Origin: Agromyces mariniharenae
Lineage (GTDB): Bacteria; Actinomycetota; Actinomycetes; Actinomycetales; Microbacteriaceae
DNA length: 64,000 nt
Direction of reading: 5' to 3'
NCBI RefSeq assembly: GCF_008122505.1
Contig: NZ_VSSB01000001.1
Span: forward strand, 1,596,891 to 1,660,890
The first letter of the stretch is position 1. Each line of letters starts with the position of its first letter. Below, one piece after another: positions 9,038 through 16,265 of this stretch. The notes below the pieces were generated by a model. That model searched no databases. It was not told the origin of the DNA and saw only the letters and a list, made by a program, of their open reading frames with translations. The position numbers and the translations under genes were made by a program.

Positions 9038-9670
9038 TCAGGCGGCGCGGCGCTCGAACCCGTCGAGCAGGCGGTCGAGCCCCCACGCGAACCCGTCGCC
9101 CGCGGCATCCGTCGACGCCTCGGTGAGCGGGAACGCCGCGGCATCCGACCATAGGGCCTCGGGCGCGGCGTTGTCGGCCGACGTCTCGCGGCCCGCACGC
9201 TCCGCGGCGTCGAGCGCTGCGGCGCCGAGCACGTAGGCGCGCACGGCGACGGCCGCACGGGCGGCCTCGGCGTGCGGCATCCCCTCGCCCGTGAACCCCG
9301 CGATGAGCGCCTCGTTGAGGCCGAGCGCGTGCGTGCCGTCGAGCGGTCCGCTCGTGACGAGCACGAGCGAGCCCGAGTGCTCGCCGAGCCGGGCGAGCAG
9401 TGCTCCGGCGAGCACATGCACCCGGTCGCGCCAGGCGATGTCGGCATCGGATGCCGCGGCGAGGTCGATCGTCGACAGCAGCTGCTCGACCATCGCGCGC
9501 AGCAGCGCGTTCTTCGACGGGAAGTACGTGTACATCGCGGTGGGCGTGAGCCCGAGGGAGGCGGCCACGCCGCGCACCGACACCGCCGGCATCCCCTTCT
9601 GCTCGAGGAGCTCGAACGCGGCGTCGACGATGTCGGCCTGGCTGATGCTGCGCCGGGGTCCGGGTCTCAT
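9038..9670 (-). CDS. TetR-family transcriptional regulator
   Basis: A 210-residue repressor. The N-terminal helix-turn-helix is VRGVAASLGLTPTAMYTYFPSK, with the YxYF recognition-helix end typical of TetR proteins, and the C-terminal helical ligand domain is full length. The ATG at 9670 follows a GAGGAG ribosome site. A palindrome in its leader suggests autoregulation. The neighbouring upstream gene on the same strand encodes a monooxygenase-fold protein at the end of the sugar ABC operon, but a hairpin between them makes separate transcription likely. The ligand and other targets are not evident. Confidence 0.88.
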   Translation of the reverse strand: MRPGPRRSISQADIVDAAFELLEQKGMPAVSVRGVAASLGLTPTAMYTYFPSKNALLRAMVEQLLSTIDLAAASDADIAWRDRVHVLAGALLARLGEHSGSLVLVTSGPLDGTHALGLNEALIAGFTGEGMPHAEAARAAVAVRAYVLGAAALDAAERAGRETSADNAAPEALWSDAAAFPLTEASTDAAGDGFAWGLDRLLDGFERRAA

Positions 9671-9693
9671 GGTGCTCCTCGAGGTCCTCCCCA

Positions 9694-9712
9694 CCGTACC
9701 CGCTCGGTACGG
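9694..9712. promoter_or_regulatory. Probable TetR operator
   Basis: CCGTACC-N5-GGTACGG is a perfect 7-bp inverted repeat 24 bp upstream of the tetR start codon and overlaps a TACGGT hexamer on the minus strand that could be the -10 box. The position fits negative autoregulation. Confidence 0.55.
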
Positions 9713-9749
9713 CGGGCCCGGACGCTCCGACGACTCCGGGCCCCGCCGT
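9709..9749 (-). terminator. Terminator after the sugar ABC operon
   Basis: ACGGCGGGCCCGGA and TCCGGGCCCCGCCGT form a 14-bp stem with a single bulged C, starting 11 nt after the stop codon of the monooxygenase-fold gene. It overlaps the putative TetR operator by four bases, so the terminator and the next promoter are packed together. Confidence 0.6.
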
Positions 9750-9759
9750 GAGGGCTCGG

Positions 9760-10113
9760 TCAGGAAAGCGGCGCGAGGAACGTGAGCACCGACCGGTCCT
9801 CGACGATGAGCGGGCCGAGCGCCGCGTTGAACTCGGCGCCGTACGGCGCGGCGAGGTGCGCGGCGAATGCCGCCTCGTCGCGATAGGCCTCGAGCACCGC
9901 GAACGCCGCACCGGCGCGCTCGGGCCCGGCCGCGACGCCCGCTCCTGCAGGCGCCGGGGCGACCCGGTACGGCTCGAAGGCGAGGCATCCGGGTTCCTCC
10001 CGCACCTTCGCGGTGAGCGCGAGGAGGAGGCCGGCGACCTCCTCCTCACGCCCGGGCCGTGCCGTGAAGCGCGCGACGAGCTCGACGCGGCCCTCCTCGC
10101 TCGACCAGCTCAT
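9760..10113 (-). CDS. Antibiotic biosynthesis monooxygenase (ABM)-fold protein
   Basis: A 117-residue single-domain protein of the ferredoxin-like dimeric alpha/beta-barrel family. Diagnostic segments are ELVARFTARPGREEEVAGLL, REEPGCLAFEPYRV, VLEAYRDEAAFAAHL and a C-terminal strand. Family members include quinol monooxygenases such as YgiN and several small sugar- or haem-handling proteins. It overlaps the ABC ATPase stop by 4 bp (ATGA), so it is the last gene of the transporter operon and may act on the imported sugar or on by-products; that role is inference from position only. Confidence 0.8.
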   Translation of the reverse strand: MSWSSEEGRVELVARFTARPGREEEVAGLLLALTAKVREEPGCLAFEPYRVAPAPAGAGVAAGPERAGAAFAVLEAYRDEAAFAAHLAAPYGAEFNAALGPLIVEDRSVLTFLAPLS

Positions 10114-10919
10114 GCGCGCGCCGCGCCGGTCATGATCGCGACCGCGTCGGTCATCGAGTGGGTCTGCGGCGTGATGGTCGCCGCGCGCTTGCCGAGCCGC
10201 TGCACGTGGATGCGATCGGCCACGTCGAACACGTGCGGCATGTTGTGCGAGATGAGGATCACGGGGATGCCCCGATCGCGCAGGTTCCGGATGAGCTCGA
10301 GCACCTGGTTGGACTCGCGAACGCCGAGGGCGGCCGTCGGCTCGTCGAGCACCACGACCTTCGACCCGAATGCCGCGGCGCGGGCGACCGCGACGGCCTG
10401 GCGCTGCCCGCCCGAGAGGTTCTCGACGGCGACGGTGACGTCCTGCAGGGTCGAGATCCCGAGCGCGGTGAGCTCGGCCTTCGCCTTCTGACGCATGCCC
10501 TTCTGGTCGACCACTCGGAAGACGGAGCCGAGGACGCCCTTCTTCCGCTCCTCGCGGCCGAGGAAGAGGTTGGAGGCCACGTCGAGCGCGGGCGAGACGG
10601 CGAGGTTCTGGTAGACGGTCTCGATGCCCGCCGCGCGAGCGTCCTGCGGCCGCTTGAAGTGCACCGGCCGGCCGTCGAGGAAGATCTCGCCCTCGTCGGG
10701 CACCTCGGCGCCCGTGAGGCACTTGATGAGCGTCGACTTGCCGGCGCCGTTGTCGCCGATCACCGCGAGCACCTCCCCGGGATAGAGCTCGAGGCTCACC
10801 CCGTCGAGGCCGACGACGCGGCCGAACGTCTTCACGAGCCGGCGGGCCCGCAGGATGGGAGTACGGGTCTCGCCCGAGGCCGGGCCGCCCGCGGCATCCG
10901 CTGCGATGGTGTCGGTCAT
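10110..10919 (-). CDS. Sugar ABC transporter ATP-binding protein (FrcA-like, single domain)
   Basis: A 269-residue ATPase with one nucleotide-binding domain: Walker A GDNGAGKST, Q-loop near VYQNLAVSP, signature LSGGQRQ, Walker B VVVLDEPTAAL and an H-loop in LISHN. Most ribose/xylose-type importers use a tandem-domain ATPase; a single domain of this length is the hallmark of the fructose importer FrcA subgroup. It pairs with the permease, with which it shares a 4-bp ATGA overlap, and with the periplasmic-type binding lipoprotein upstream. The N-terminus has a short Ala/Gly-rich extension before the first strand. Confidence 0.92.
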   Translation of the reverse strand: MTDTIAADAAGGPASGETRTPILRARRLVKTFGRVVGLDGVSLELYPGEVLAVIGDNGAGKSTLIKCLTGAEVPDEGEIFLDGRPVHFKRPQDARAAGIETVYQNLAVSPALDVASNLFLGREERKKGVLGSVFRVVDQKGMRQKAKAELTALGISTLQDVTVAVENLSGGQRQAVAVARAAAFGSKVVVLDEPTAALGVRESNQVLELIRNLRDRGIPVILISHNMPHVFDVADRIHVQRLGKRAATITPQTHSMTDAVAIMTGAARA

Positions 10920-11989
10920 TTGCGTACCTTTCGGATCCACTGGTCGACGGAGACGGCGACGATGATGAGCACGCCCACCGCGAACGTCTGCCAGAGCACG
11001 TCGAGCCCGGCGAGCGAGAGGCCGTTGCGGAACACGCCGACGATGAGGGCGCCGAGCAGCGTGCCCCACACCGTTCCGCGCCCGCCGAAGAGGCTCGTGC
11101 CGCCGATGACGACGGCGGTGATGGAGTCGAGGTTGAGGTCGACTCCCGCGTTCGGCGAGGCCGCGTTGGTGCGGCCGATCTGGATCCACGCGCCGATCGC
11201 GAGGATCGCGCCCGCCGCGAGGTAGACGCTCATGAGCACGCGGTTGACCCGGATGCCGGCGAGGCGCGCCGACTCGGGGTCGTCGCCGACGGCGTAGACG
11301 TGCCGGCCCCACGCCGTCTTCGCGAGGATGAACGCGACGACCACGTACAGGAGCAGCATCATGACGACGCCGACCGTGAAGTTCACGCCGAGCACGTCGA
11401 AGGTCGCGCCCGTCCAGGTGAGCAGCGGCGGCATCTCGGCGCCGCGCACGGTGGCGCCGCCCGAGTAGAGCAGCGTCAGCGCGACGAAGATGTTGAGCGT
11501 GCCGAGCGTCACGATGAACGGCGGCAGCTTGAGCCGAGTGACGAGGAACCCGTTCATGGCGCCCGCGCCGAGGCCGACGACGAGGCCCAGGAACAGCCCG
11601 AGCACCGCGGGCAGCCCCGCCTGCACGGTCGTCTGCGCGATGACCATCGAGCTCAGCACCATGACCGCGCCGACCGAGAGGTCGATGCCGGCGGTGAGGA
11701 TGATGAGCGTCTGGGCGATCGCGAGCGTGCCGACCACGGCGACCTGCTGGGTGATGAGCGAGAGGTTCGCCGGGTTCAGGAAGCGATCGTTGAGCAGGCC
11801 GAACACGATGACGGCGAGCACGAGCACGATGGCCGGGCTGATCGCCGGATACCGGTGCAGCGTGTTGCGGATGCGGCTGAGCGGGGTGGTGCGGTCGAGG
11901 AACTCCTCGGCCAGGTCGAGCGCCGACGTCGGCGGCTCGCCCTGCGGTGGGCTGCCGGATGCCGCCGGCTCGGTCGTGTGCTGACTCAC
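10916..11989 (-). CDS. Sugar ABC transporter permease (FrcC/RbsC family)
   Basis: A 357-residue inner-membrane permease with about nine to ten hydrophobic segments from residue 50 on. Conserved blocks are LTAGIDLSVGAVM, the coupling-helix region AVGDDPESARLAGIRVNRV and VVIGGTSLFGGRGTVWGTLLGALI, typical of the BPD_transp_2 family for monosaccharides. The GTG start at 11989 follows GGAGAACCAC; the open frame extends further upstream but only through the intergenic hairpin. It lies between the binding-protein gene and the ATPase gene. Confidence 0.93.
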   Translation of the reverse strand: MSQHTTEPAASGSPPQGEPPTSALDLAEEFLDRTTPLSRIRNTLHRYPAISPAIVLVLAVIVFGLLNDRFLNPANLSLITQQVAVVGTLAIAQTLIILTAGIDLSVGAVMVLSSMVIAQTTVQAGLPAVLGLFLGLVVGLGAGAMNGFLVTRLKLPPFIVTLGTLNIFVALTLLYSGGATVRGAEMPPLLTWTGATFDVLGVNFTVGVVMMLLLYVVVAFILAKTAWGRHVYAVGDDPESARLAGIRVNRVLMSVYLAAGAILAIGAWIQIGRTNAASPNAGVDLNLDSITAVVIGGTSLFGGRGTVWGTLLGALIVGVFRNGLSLAGLDVLWQTFAVGVLIIVAVSVDQWIRKVRK

Positions 11990-12020
11990 GTGGTTCTCCG
12001 TTGTCTCGTGATGCGGTGAG

Positions 12021-12108
12021 GTGAGGCGGTGCGGGTCGGGCGGGGGCGACGGATGCCGCGGGGCGCGGCCCGCTCGCGACATCCGCCTCCCGACCCGCAC
12101 CGCCTCAC
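12021..12108 (-). promoter_or_regulatory. Intercistronic hairpin between binding protein and permease
   Basis: A perfect 20-bp inverted repeat (GTGAGGCGGTGCGGGTCGGG at 12021-12040 and its complement at 12089-12108) encloses 48 nt that contain a second, weaker pairing of GACGGATGCCGCG with CGCGACATCCGC. It starts 17 nt after the binding-protein stop codon. Such structures in ABC operons commonly act as partial terminators or 3' stabilisers so that the binding protein is made in excess over the membrane components. Confidence 0.7.
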
Positions 12109-12124
12109 GGTCGGGTGCCGGGGA

Positions 12125-13225
12125 TCAGCCCCAGCAGATCTCGCCGCCCTCCGCGGTGTCGATCGACTCGACGCCGTCCTGGGCCTCGTCGGTGACGAGC
12201 GCGACGCCGGTGTTGTAGAAGTCGAGGCCGTCGGTGACCTCGGGCGCCGTGCCGGAGTCGACGAGGTCGAAGATCGCCTGCACGCCGAGCTCGGCCATCT
12301 TCACCGGATACTGCTGGCTGGTCGCGCCGATGAGGCCGTCCTTCACGGCGTCGATGCCGGCGCAGCCGCCGTCGACCGAGACCACGATGAGCCCGTCGGT
12401 CTTGCCGGCCGCCTTGAACGCCTCGTACGCGCCGTAGGCCGCGGGCTCGTTGATCGTGTAGACGACGTTGATGTCGGGGTTCTTCGACAGGAGCGTCTCC
12501 GCCGCGGTACGGCCGCCGTCCTCGGCGCCCTGGGAGGCCTCGTTGCCGACGATCTCGTAGTCGCCGCCGCTGTACGTGCCGGTCGGTGCCTCGTCGCCGT
12601 TCGCCTCGGGATCGGCGGTGTCGATGCCCATGCCGTCGAGGAAGCCCTGGTCGCGGTTGTAGTCCACCGAGACGACCTTGTCGTCGAAGAGGTCGATGAG
12701 GGCGATCGTGGCCTTCTCGCCGCCGAGCTTCGCCGCGGTCCACTTGCCGATCTCCTGGCCGGCCTGGAAGTTGTCGGTCGCGAACGTGATGTCGACCGAC
12801 TCGGGGTCGGCCGGCGGGGTGTCGAGCGCGATGACGTAGAGCCCGGCGTCGCGGGCCTTCACGAGCGCGTCCTCGACCGCGGGACCGTTCGGCGTGATGA
12901 GGATGCCGGCGTCACCCTTCGAGATGGCGTTCTCGATCGCCTGGATCTGGGTGTCCTCGTCACCGTCCTCCTTGCCGGCCGCCATCGTGAGCTCGACACC
13001 CAGTTCCTCGGCGGCCGCCTCGGCGCCGTCCTGCATCGCGACGAAGAAGGGGTTGGTGGTCGTCTTGACGATGAGCGAGACGCCGATCGGACCGTCGCCG
13101 CTCGCGTCGTCGCCCGACGCGGACCCGCCCGAGGCGCATCCGGTGAAGGCGAGGGCGGCGGCCGCGGTCAGCGCGCCCGCCGTGATGATGCGGCGACGGA
13201 ACGCCGCAGGTGCTGTGCGATTCAT
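12125..13225 (-). CDS. Sugar-binding lipoprotein of ABC transporter (FrcB-like)
   Basis: A 366-residue periplasmic-binding-protein-like domain anchored as a lipoprotein: basic N-terminus, hydrophobic segment and lipobox FTGC with Cys30. The mature part is a Peripla_BP_4 type I fold: GVSLIVKTTTNPFFVAMQDG, ITPNGPAVEDALVKARDAG, a hinge strand VVSVDGGCAG and GATSQQYPVKMAELGV. The ligand residues resemble those of fructose/ribose-binding proteins. It is the first gene of the transporter operon; GGAGGAG precedes its ATG by about 8 nt. A LacI-type operator lies 40 bp upstream, so expression is probably induced by fructan-derived sugar. Confidence 0.92.
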   Translation of the reverse strand: MNRTAPAAFRRRIITAGALTAAAALAFTGCASGGSASGDDASGDGPIGVSLIVKTTTNPFFVAMQDGAEAAAEELGVELTMAAGKEDGDEDTQIQAIENAISKGDAGILITPNGPAVEDALVKARDAGLYVIALDTPPADPESVDITFATDNFQAGQEIGKWTAAKLGGEKATIALIDLFDDKVVSVDYNRDQGFLDGMGIDTADPEANGDEAPTGTYSGGDYEIVGNEASQGAEDGGRTAAETLLSKNPDINVVYTINEPAAYGAYEAFKAAGKTDGLIVVSVDGGCAGIDAVKDGLIGATSQQYPVKMAELGVQAIFDLVDSGTAPEVTDGLDFYNTGVALVTDEAQDGVESIDTAEGGEICWG

Positions 13226-13265
13226 CGATGAATCTCCTCCGGTTTCGTGGCGATCGTTGCCGACC

Positions 13266-13279
13266 TGACAACGATGTCA
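13266..13279. promoter_or_regulatory. LacI-family operator, transporter side
   Basis: TGACAACGATGTCA, an inverted repeat TGACA-N4-TGTCA, lies between the predicted minus-strand -10 box and the binding-protein gene. The identical 14-mer occurs at 13344 (reverse orientation) and at 16211 in front of the GH32 gene. It has the shape of operators bound by sucrose/fructose LacI-type repressors. Confidence 0.8.
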
Positions 13280-13284
13280 CGTTA

Positions 13285-13314
13285 GGTCTAGACCATGCCC
13301 GTGTGTATAGTCAA
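13285..13314 (-). promoter_or_regulatory. Promoter of the sugar ABC operon
   Basis: On the minus strand TTGACT (13314-13309) and TAGACC (13290-13285) are separated by 18 bp, a reasonable -35/-10 pair. The operator at 13266-13279 would cover the transcription start, fitting repression. Confidence 0.5.
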
Positions 13315-13342
13315 GTCGAACTTGCATATTGGAGATCAGAAG

Positions 13343-14464
13343 GTGACATCGTTGTCAAACGCGACACCGCCGGCCTCGGGGGGCGCAGCGGGAAGCGCGG
13401 CGGAACGTGCCCCGCAACGCGCTTCGGGCGCCGCCGCGGACCCGAGATCCCGCCCCACGATGCGGCACGTCGCCGCCCTCGCCGGCGTCGGGGTCAAGAC
13501 CGTCTCTCGAGTGATCAACGGCGAGCCCAACGTCTCGGCGGCCACGATCGCGAAGGTCACGGCGGCCGCGCGCACGCTCGACTACCAGCCCGACCTGCAC
13601 GCGGGGAACCTCCGCCGCGCCGATGGACGGACTCGGACATTGGGGCTCCTCGTCGGCAGCGTCGACAACCCGTTCGCGGGCGCCGTCCACCGCGCCGTCG
13701 AGGACGTCGCGCTCTCGCACGGGGTCGCGGTCTTCGCCTCGAGCCTCGACGACGACCCCGACCGCGAGCAGGAGGCCGTCCACGCGTTCCTGCGACGCCG
13801 GGTCGACGGGCTCATCCTCACGACCGTGTCCCAGAGCCAGGCCTACCTCGCGCCCGAGCTGCGGCGCGGCACCCCGGTCGTGTTCGTCGACCGCGAGCCC
13901 GCCGGCATCACGTCCGACGCGGTGGTCAGCGACAACGCCGAGGGAGCCGCGCTCGCCACCCGCCACCTCCTCGAGCGCGGCCATCGGCGGCTCGCCTACC
14001 TCGGCGACCGTCCCGTCATCCAGACCGCACGCGAGCGGCGGCGGGGGTTCCTCGAGGAGCTCGGCCGCGCAGGGGTCGCGACGCGCGACGTGCCGGTGCT
14101 CGAAGGACTCCATGACGAGGAGTCCGCACGTGCGGCCACGATCGCGCTCTTCGACTCGCCGAATCCGCCGACGGCGATCTTCAGCAGCCAGAACCTCGTC
14201 ACGATCGGCGTCATCCACGCCCTTCGCGAGCTCGGCCGGCACCACGACACCGCGCTCGTCGGCTTCGACGACGTGCCGCTCGGCGACCTGCTCGAGCCCG
14301 GCCTCACCGTCGTCGCACAGGATCCGCAGGAGATCGGGCGCATCGCGGCCGAGCGGGTCTTCGCCCGGCTCGACGGCGACCACTCGCCCGCGGCGCGTAC
14401 GATCGTGCCGACCCGACTGATCGAGCGCGGCTCCGGTGAACTCCCGCCGCGCCAGGGAGGCTGA
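13343..14464 (+). CDS. LacI-family regulator of the fructan/sugar regulon
   Basis: A 373-residue repressor. After a 37-residue disordered extension comes the LacI helix-turn-helix (TMRHVAALAGVGVKTVSRVINGEPNVS split by its turn) with the hinge residues LDYQPDLHAGNLRR, then a type I periplasmic-binding-like effector domain containing GLLVGSVDNPFAG, VVFVDREPAG and VGFDDVPLGDLLEPGLTVVAQDP. The start is taken as GTG 13343 because GGAGATCAGAAG lies just upstream; an in-frame ATG at 13295 lacks a ribosome site. An operator overlaps the start codon, so the protein probably represses itself. The kinase gene follows after 4 bp. Confidence 0.9.
   Translation: MTSLSNATPPASGGAAGSAAERAPQRASGAAADPRSRPTMRHVAALAGVGVKTVSRVINGEPNVSAATIAKVTAAARTLDYQPDLHAGNLRRADGRTRTLGLLVGSVDNPFAGAVHRAVEDVALSHGVAVFASSLDDDPDREQEAVHAFLRRRVDGLILTTVSQSQAYLAPELRRGTPVVFVDREPAGITSDAVVSDNAEGAALATRHLLERGHRRLAYLGDRPVIQTARERRRGFLEELGRAGVATRDVPVLEGLHDEESARAATIALFDSPNPPTAIFSSQNLVTIGVIHALRELGRHHDTALVGFDDVPLGDLLEPGLTVVAQDPQEIGRIAAERVFARLDGDHSPAARTIVPTRLIERGSGELPPRQGG
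13344..13357. promoter_or_regulatory. LacI-family operator overlapping the lacI start codon
   Basis: TGACATCGTTGTCA is the exact reverse complement of the operator at 13266. It begins at the second base of the GTG start codon and runs into codon 5, so it encodes the first residues T-S-L-S. Bound repressor here would block elongation or occlude a start just upstream. The two sites are 78 bp apart centre to centre, about seven helical turns, compatible with looping. Confidence 0.75.
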
Positions 14465-14468
14465 TCGC

Positions 14469-15464
14469 ATGACCGACCCGACACCTTCGCCGAGGCGGGT
14501 CGCCGTCGTCGGCGACGCCCTGATCGACGAGCTCCGCGACGAGCACGGCTCCCGCGAGTTCGTCGGCGGCGCCGCGCTCAACGTCGCCGTCGGCCTCGCC
14601 CTGCTCGGCGAGGACGTGACGCTCGTCGCGATGCTCGGCGACGACGAGCCCGCCGACCGCATCCGCGCCTTCCTCCACGACTACGGCGTCCGCCTCGTCG
14701 AGAGCCCCTCGCCGTACGGCACGTCGCGCGCCGTCTCCGACCGCAGCGAGGGCGGCGAGCCGCGCTACGAGTTCAACGAGGCGGCCAAGCGTCGCGCCCT
14801 GCGCTTCGACGACGCCACTCATGCCGCGCTCGACGAGGCCGACCTCGTGGTCGTGAGCTGCTACCCGTTCGACGACGACGCGCAGGTCGCGTCGCTCGTC
14901 GCGGCCATCGAGCGCCCGGGCGAGCGCCTCATCGTCGACGGCAACCCCCGCTCGGGCATGATGGCCGACCGCGAGCGGTTCCTCGCCAACTTCGAGGACG
15001 TCGCGGCCCGGTCGCTGCTCGTGAAGGTGGGCGACGAGGACGCGGAGCTGCTCCTCGACGACACGCTCGACGCGTTCGTCGAGCGACTCCGCCGAGCCGG
15101 CGGCGCGGGCGGGGGCGACGGCGCGAGCGGGGACGGAGCGGGCCGCGCGGGCGGCGCGGGCGCGGCGGGCGGCGCGGGCGCGGTCCTCGCCACCGCGGGT
15201 CGGCACGGCGCCACCGTGCACGCCGGCGACGACGTCGTGCACGCGGACATCGTCCCCCTGCCCGGTCCGGTCGTCGACACCATGGGCGCCGGCGATGCGA
15301 CGCTGTCGGCGATCGTGCACCATGTCGCGACGCAGGGCGTGCCCGAGACGACGGATGCCTGGGCGGCCACCCTTCGCGAGGCGATGACGATCGCGGCGGC
15401 CACGGTGCGCCACGAGGGGGCGCTGCTGCGCGTTCCGGCGCACGAGACGATCTACCCGAGCTGA
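14469..15464 (+). CDS. PfkB-family sugar kinase (fructokinase-like)
   Basis: A 331-residue ribokinase-fold kinase. PfkB signature 1 is FVGGAALNVAVGLALLG near the N-terminus and signature 2 is DTMGAGDATLSAIV, where the second aspartate is the catalytic base. It probably phosphorylates the monosaccharide brought in by the adjacent ABC transporter, fructose being the natural guess given the GH32 enzyme. ATG 14469 follows AGGGAGG and sits 4 bp after the lacI stop, so the two are co-transcribed. Odd point: a stretch of roughly 28 residues made almost only of Gly, Ala, Arg, Asp and Ser (15095-15182) interrupts the fold just before the strand VLATAGRHG; it probably forms a flexible loop. Confidence 0.88.
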   Translation: MTDPTPSPRRVAVVGDALIDELRDEHGSREFVGGAALNVAVGLALLGEDVTLVAMLGDDEPADRIRAFLHDYGVRLVESPSPYGTSRAVSDRSEGGEPRYEFNEAAKRRALRFDDATHAALDEADLVVVSCYPFDDDAQVASLVAAIERPGERLIVDGNPRSGMMADRERFLANFEDVAARSLLVKVGDEDAELLLDDTLDAFVERLRRAGGAGGGDGASGDGAGRAGGAGAAGGAGAVLATAGRHGATVHAGDDVVHADIVPLPGPVVDTMGAGDATLSAIVHHVATQGVPETTDAWAATLREAMTIAAATVRHEGALLRVPAHETIYPS

Positions 15465-15522
15465 CGCGCGGATCGCTCCGCCGACTGGTGAGCGAACCGT
15501 CGCGGATGCAGGGTCGACGGCG

Positions 15523-15618
15523 GCATCACCATGCTGGTGCGACGGATCGACGCTGAGCACGGTTGCCGCGGCATCACCATGCAGGTGCGACGGATCGACG
15601 CTGAGCACGGCTGCCGCG
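15523..15618. repeat. Two tandem copies of a 48-bp repeat
   Basis: Two 48-bp units (15523-15570 and 15571-15618) differ at two positions only; each starts GCATCACCATGC and ends GCACGG-YTGCCGCG. They lie between the convergent kinase and acetyltransferase genes, ending 7 bp from the acetyltransferase stop. Each unit contains an imperfect GCACC/GGTGC-type palindrome. No function is evident. Confidence 0.8.
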
Positions 15619-15625
15619 GCATCCG

Positions 15626-16141
15626 TCAGCGCACGAGGCGCACCTCGGTGACCTGCCACTCGTCGTCGAACTTCTCGGAGCCGTCGGGCTCGAAGCCGTT
15701 GCGCCGGTAGAACGCGCGGGCTCGCGGGTTGTCGGCGAGCACCCAGAGGTACGCCGGCCGGCCGCCGAGCGCCGCGTCGACGAGGGCCTGCCCGACCCCC
15801 GTGCCGTGGTGCGCGTCGAGCACGTAGAGCCCCTCGAGCTCGAGATCGCGCGGGCCGTCGGCATCGCGGCCGGCGCTCGTGTTGGCCCAGCCCACGACCT
15901 CGCCGTCGACCTCGGCCACCCAGATCTCCATGCGGTGGAACCCCTCGGGCGCCGGGTACACGTCGTTCGCGATGGCGAGGTTCGCGGTCCAGGTCGAGAT
16001 GCGGATCCGCATGGTCCACGCCTCGACCTTGTCGCGTGCGACCCGGCCGGGCAGCACGTAGGTCGTCTGGTGGCTGTCCCAGTGCACGCGCGCGATGCCC
16101 GGGGCATCCGCGACCTGTGCCCGGCGGATGTGCGCGTCCAT
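15626..16141 (-). CDS. GNAT-family N-acetyltransferase
   Basis: A 171-residue acetyltransferase. The N-terminal part reads IRRAQVADAPGIARVHWDSH; the acetyl-CoA binding motif A is LYVLDAHHGTGVGQALVDAAL, where HHGTGVG matches the Q/R-x-x-G-x-G/A pyrophosphate loop; motif B ends with NPRARAFYRRNGF. It is full length for the family and soluble. It lies inside the sugar regulon but on the opposite strand, diverging from the GH32 gene, and its promoter region is shared with that gene. The acceptor substrate cannot be predicted. Confidence 0.9.
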   Translation of the reverse strand: MDAHIRRAQVADAPGIARVHWDSHQTTYVLPGRVARDKVEAWTMRIRISTWTANLAIANDVYPAPEGFHRMEIWVAEVDGEVVGWANTSAGRDADGPRDLELEGLYVLDAHHGTGVGQALVDAALGGRPAYLWVLADNPRARAFYRRNGFEPDGSEKFDDEWQVTEVRLVR

Positions 16142-16167
16142 GCGTCGAGGCTACGGCAGCGACGCCC

Positions 16168-16197
16168 TTGCATTGTCCGGCGGACACTGCGTAGCAT
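16168..16197 (+). promoter_or_regulatory. Promoter of the GH32 gene with internal palindrome
   Basis: TTGCAT (16168-16173) and TAGCAT (16192-16197) are 18 bp apart and point toward the GH32 gene. The spacer contains a perfect 6-1-6 palindrome, TGTCCG-G-CGGACA (16174-16186), a plausible site for a second regulator. The LacI operator lies 13 bp downstream of the -10 box. Confidence 0.6.
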
Positions 16198-16210
16198 CGC
16201 GCCCGTTGAC

Positions 16211-16224
16211 TGACAACGATGTCA
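16211..16224. promoter_or_regulatory. LacI-family operator of the GH32 gene
   Basis: A third identical TGACAACGATGTCA copy, placed just downstream of the predicted transcription start and 41 bp before the GH32 ATG. Its presence ties the secreted hydrolase to the transporter and kinase units. Confidence 0.8.
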
Positions 16225-16265
16225 CGATGAACCCGTGACTCGCGCAATGGAGGGCGAAACAGACG

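Noticed and set aside
15523..15618. The 48-bp repeat as part of the acetyltransferase gene (16-residue repeat in frame)
   Set aside because: A stop codon at 15626 separates them, and the acetyltransferase is already full length.
15523..15618. A minimal CRISPR array
   Set aside because: The two units are directly adjacent without spacers, and no cas gene is in the window.
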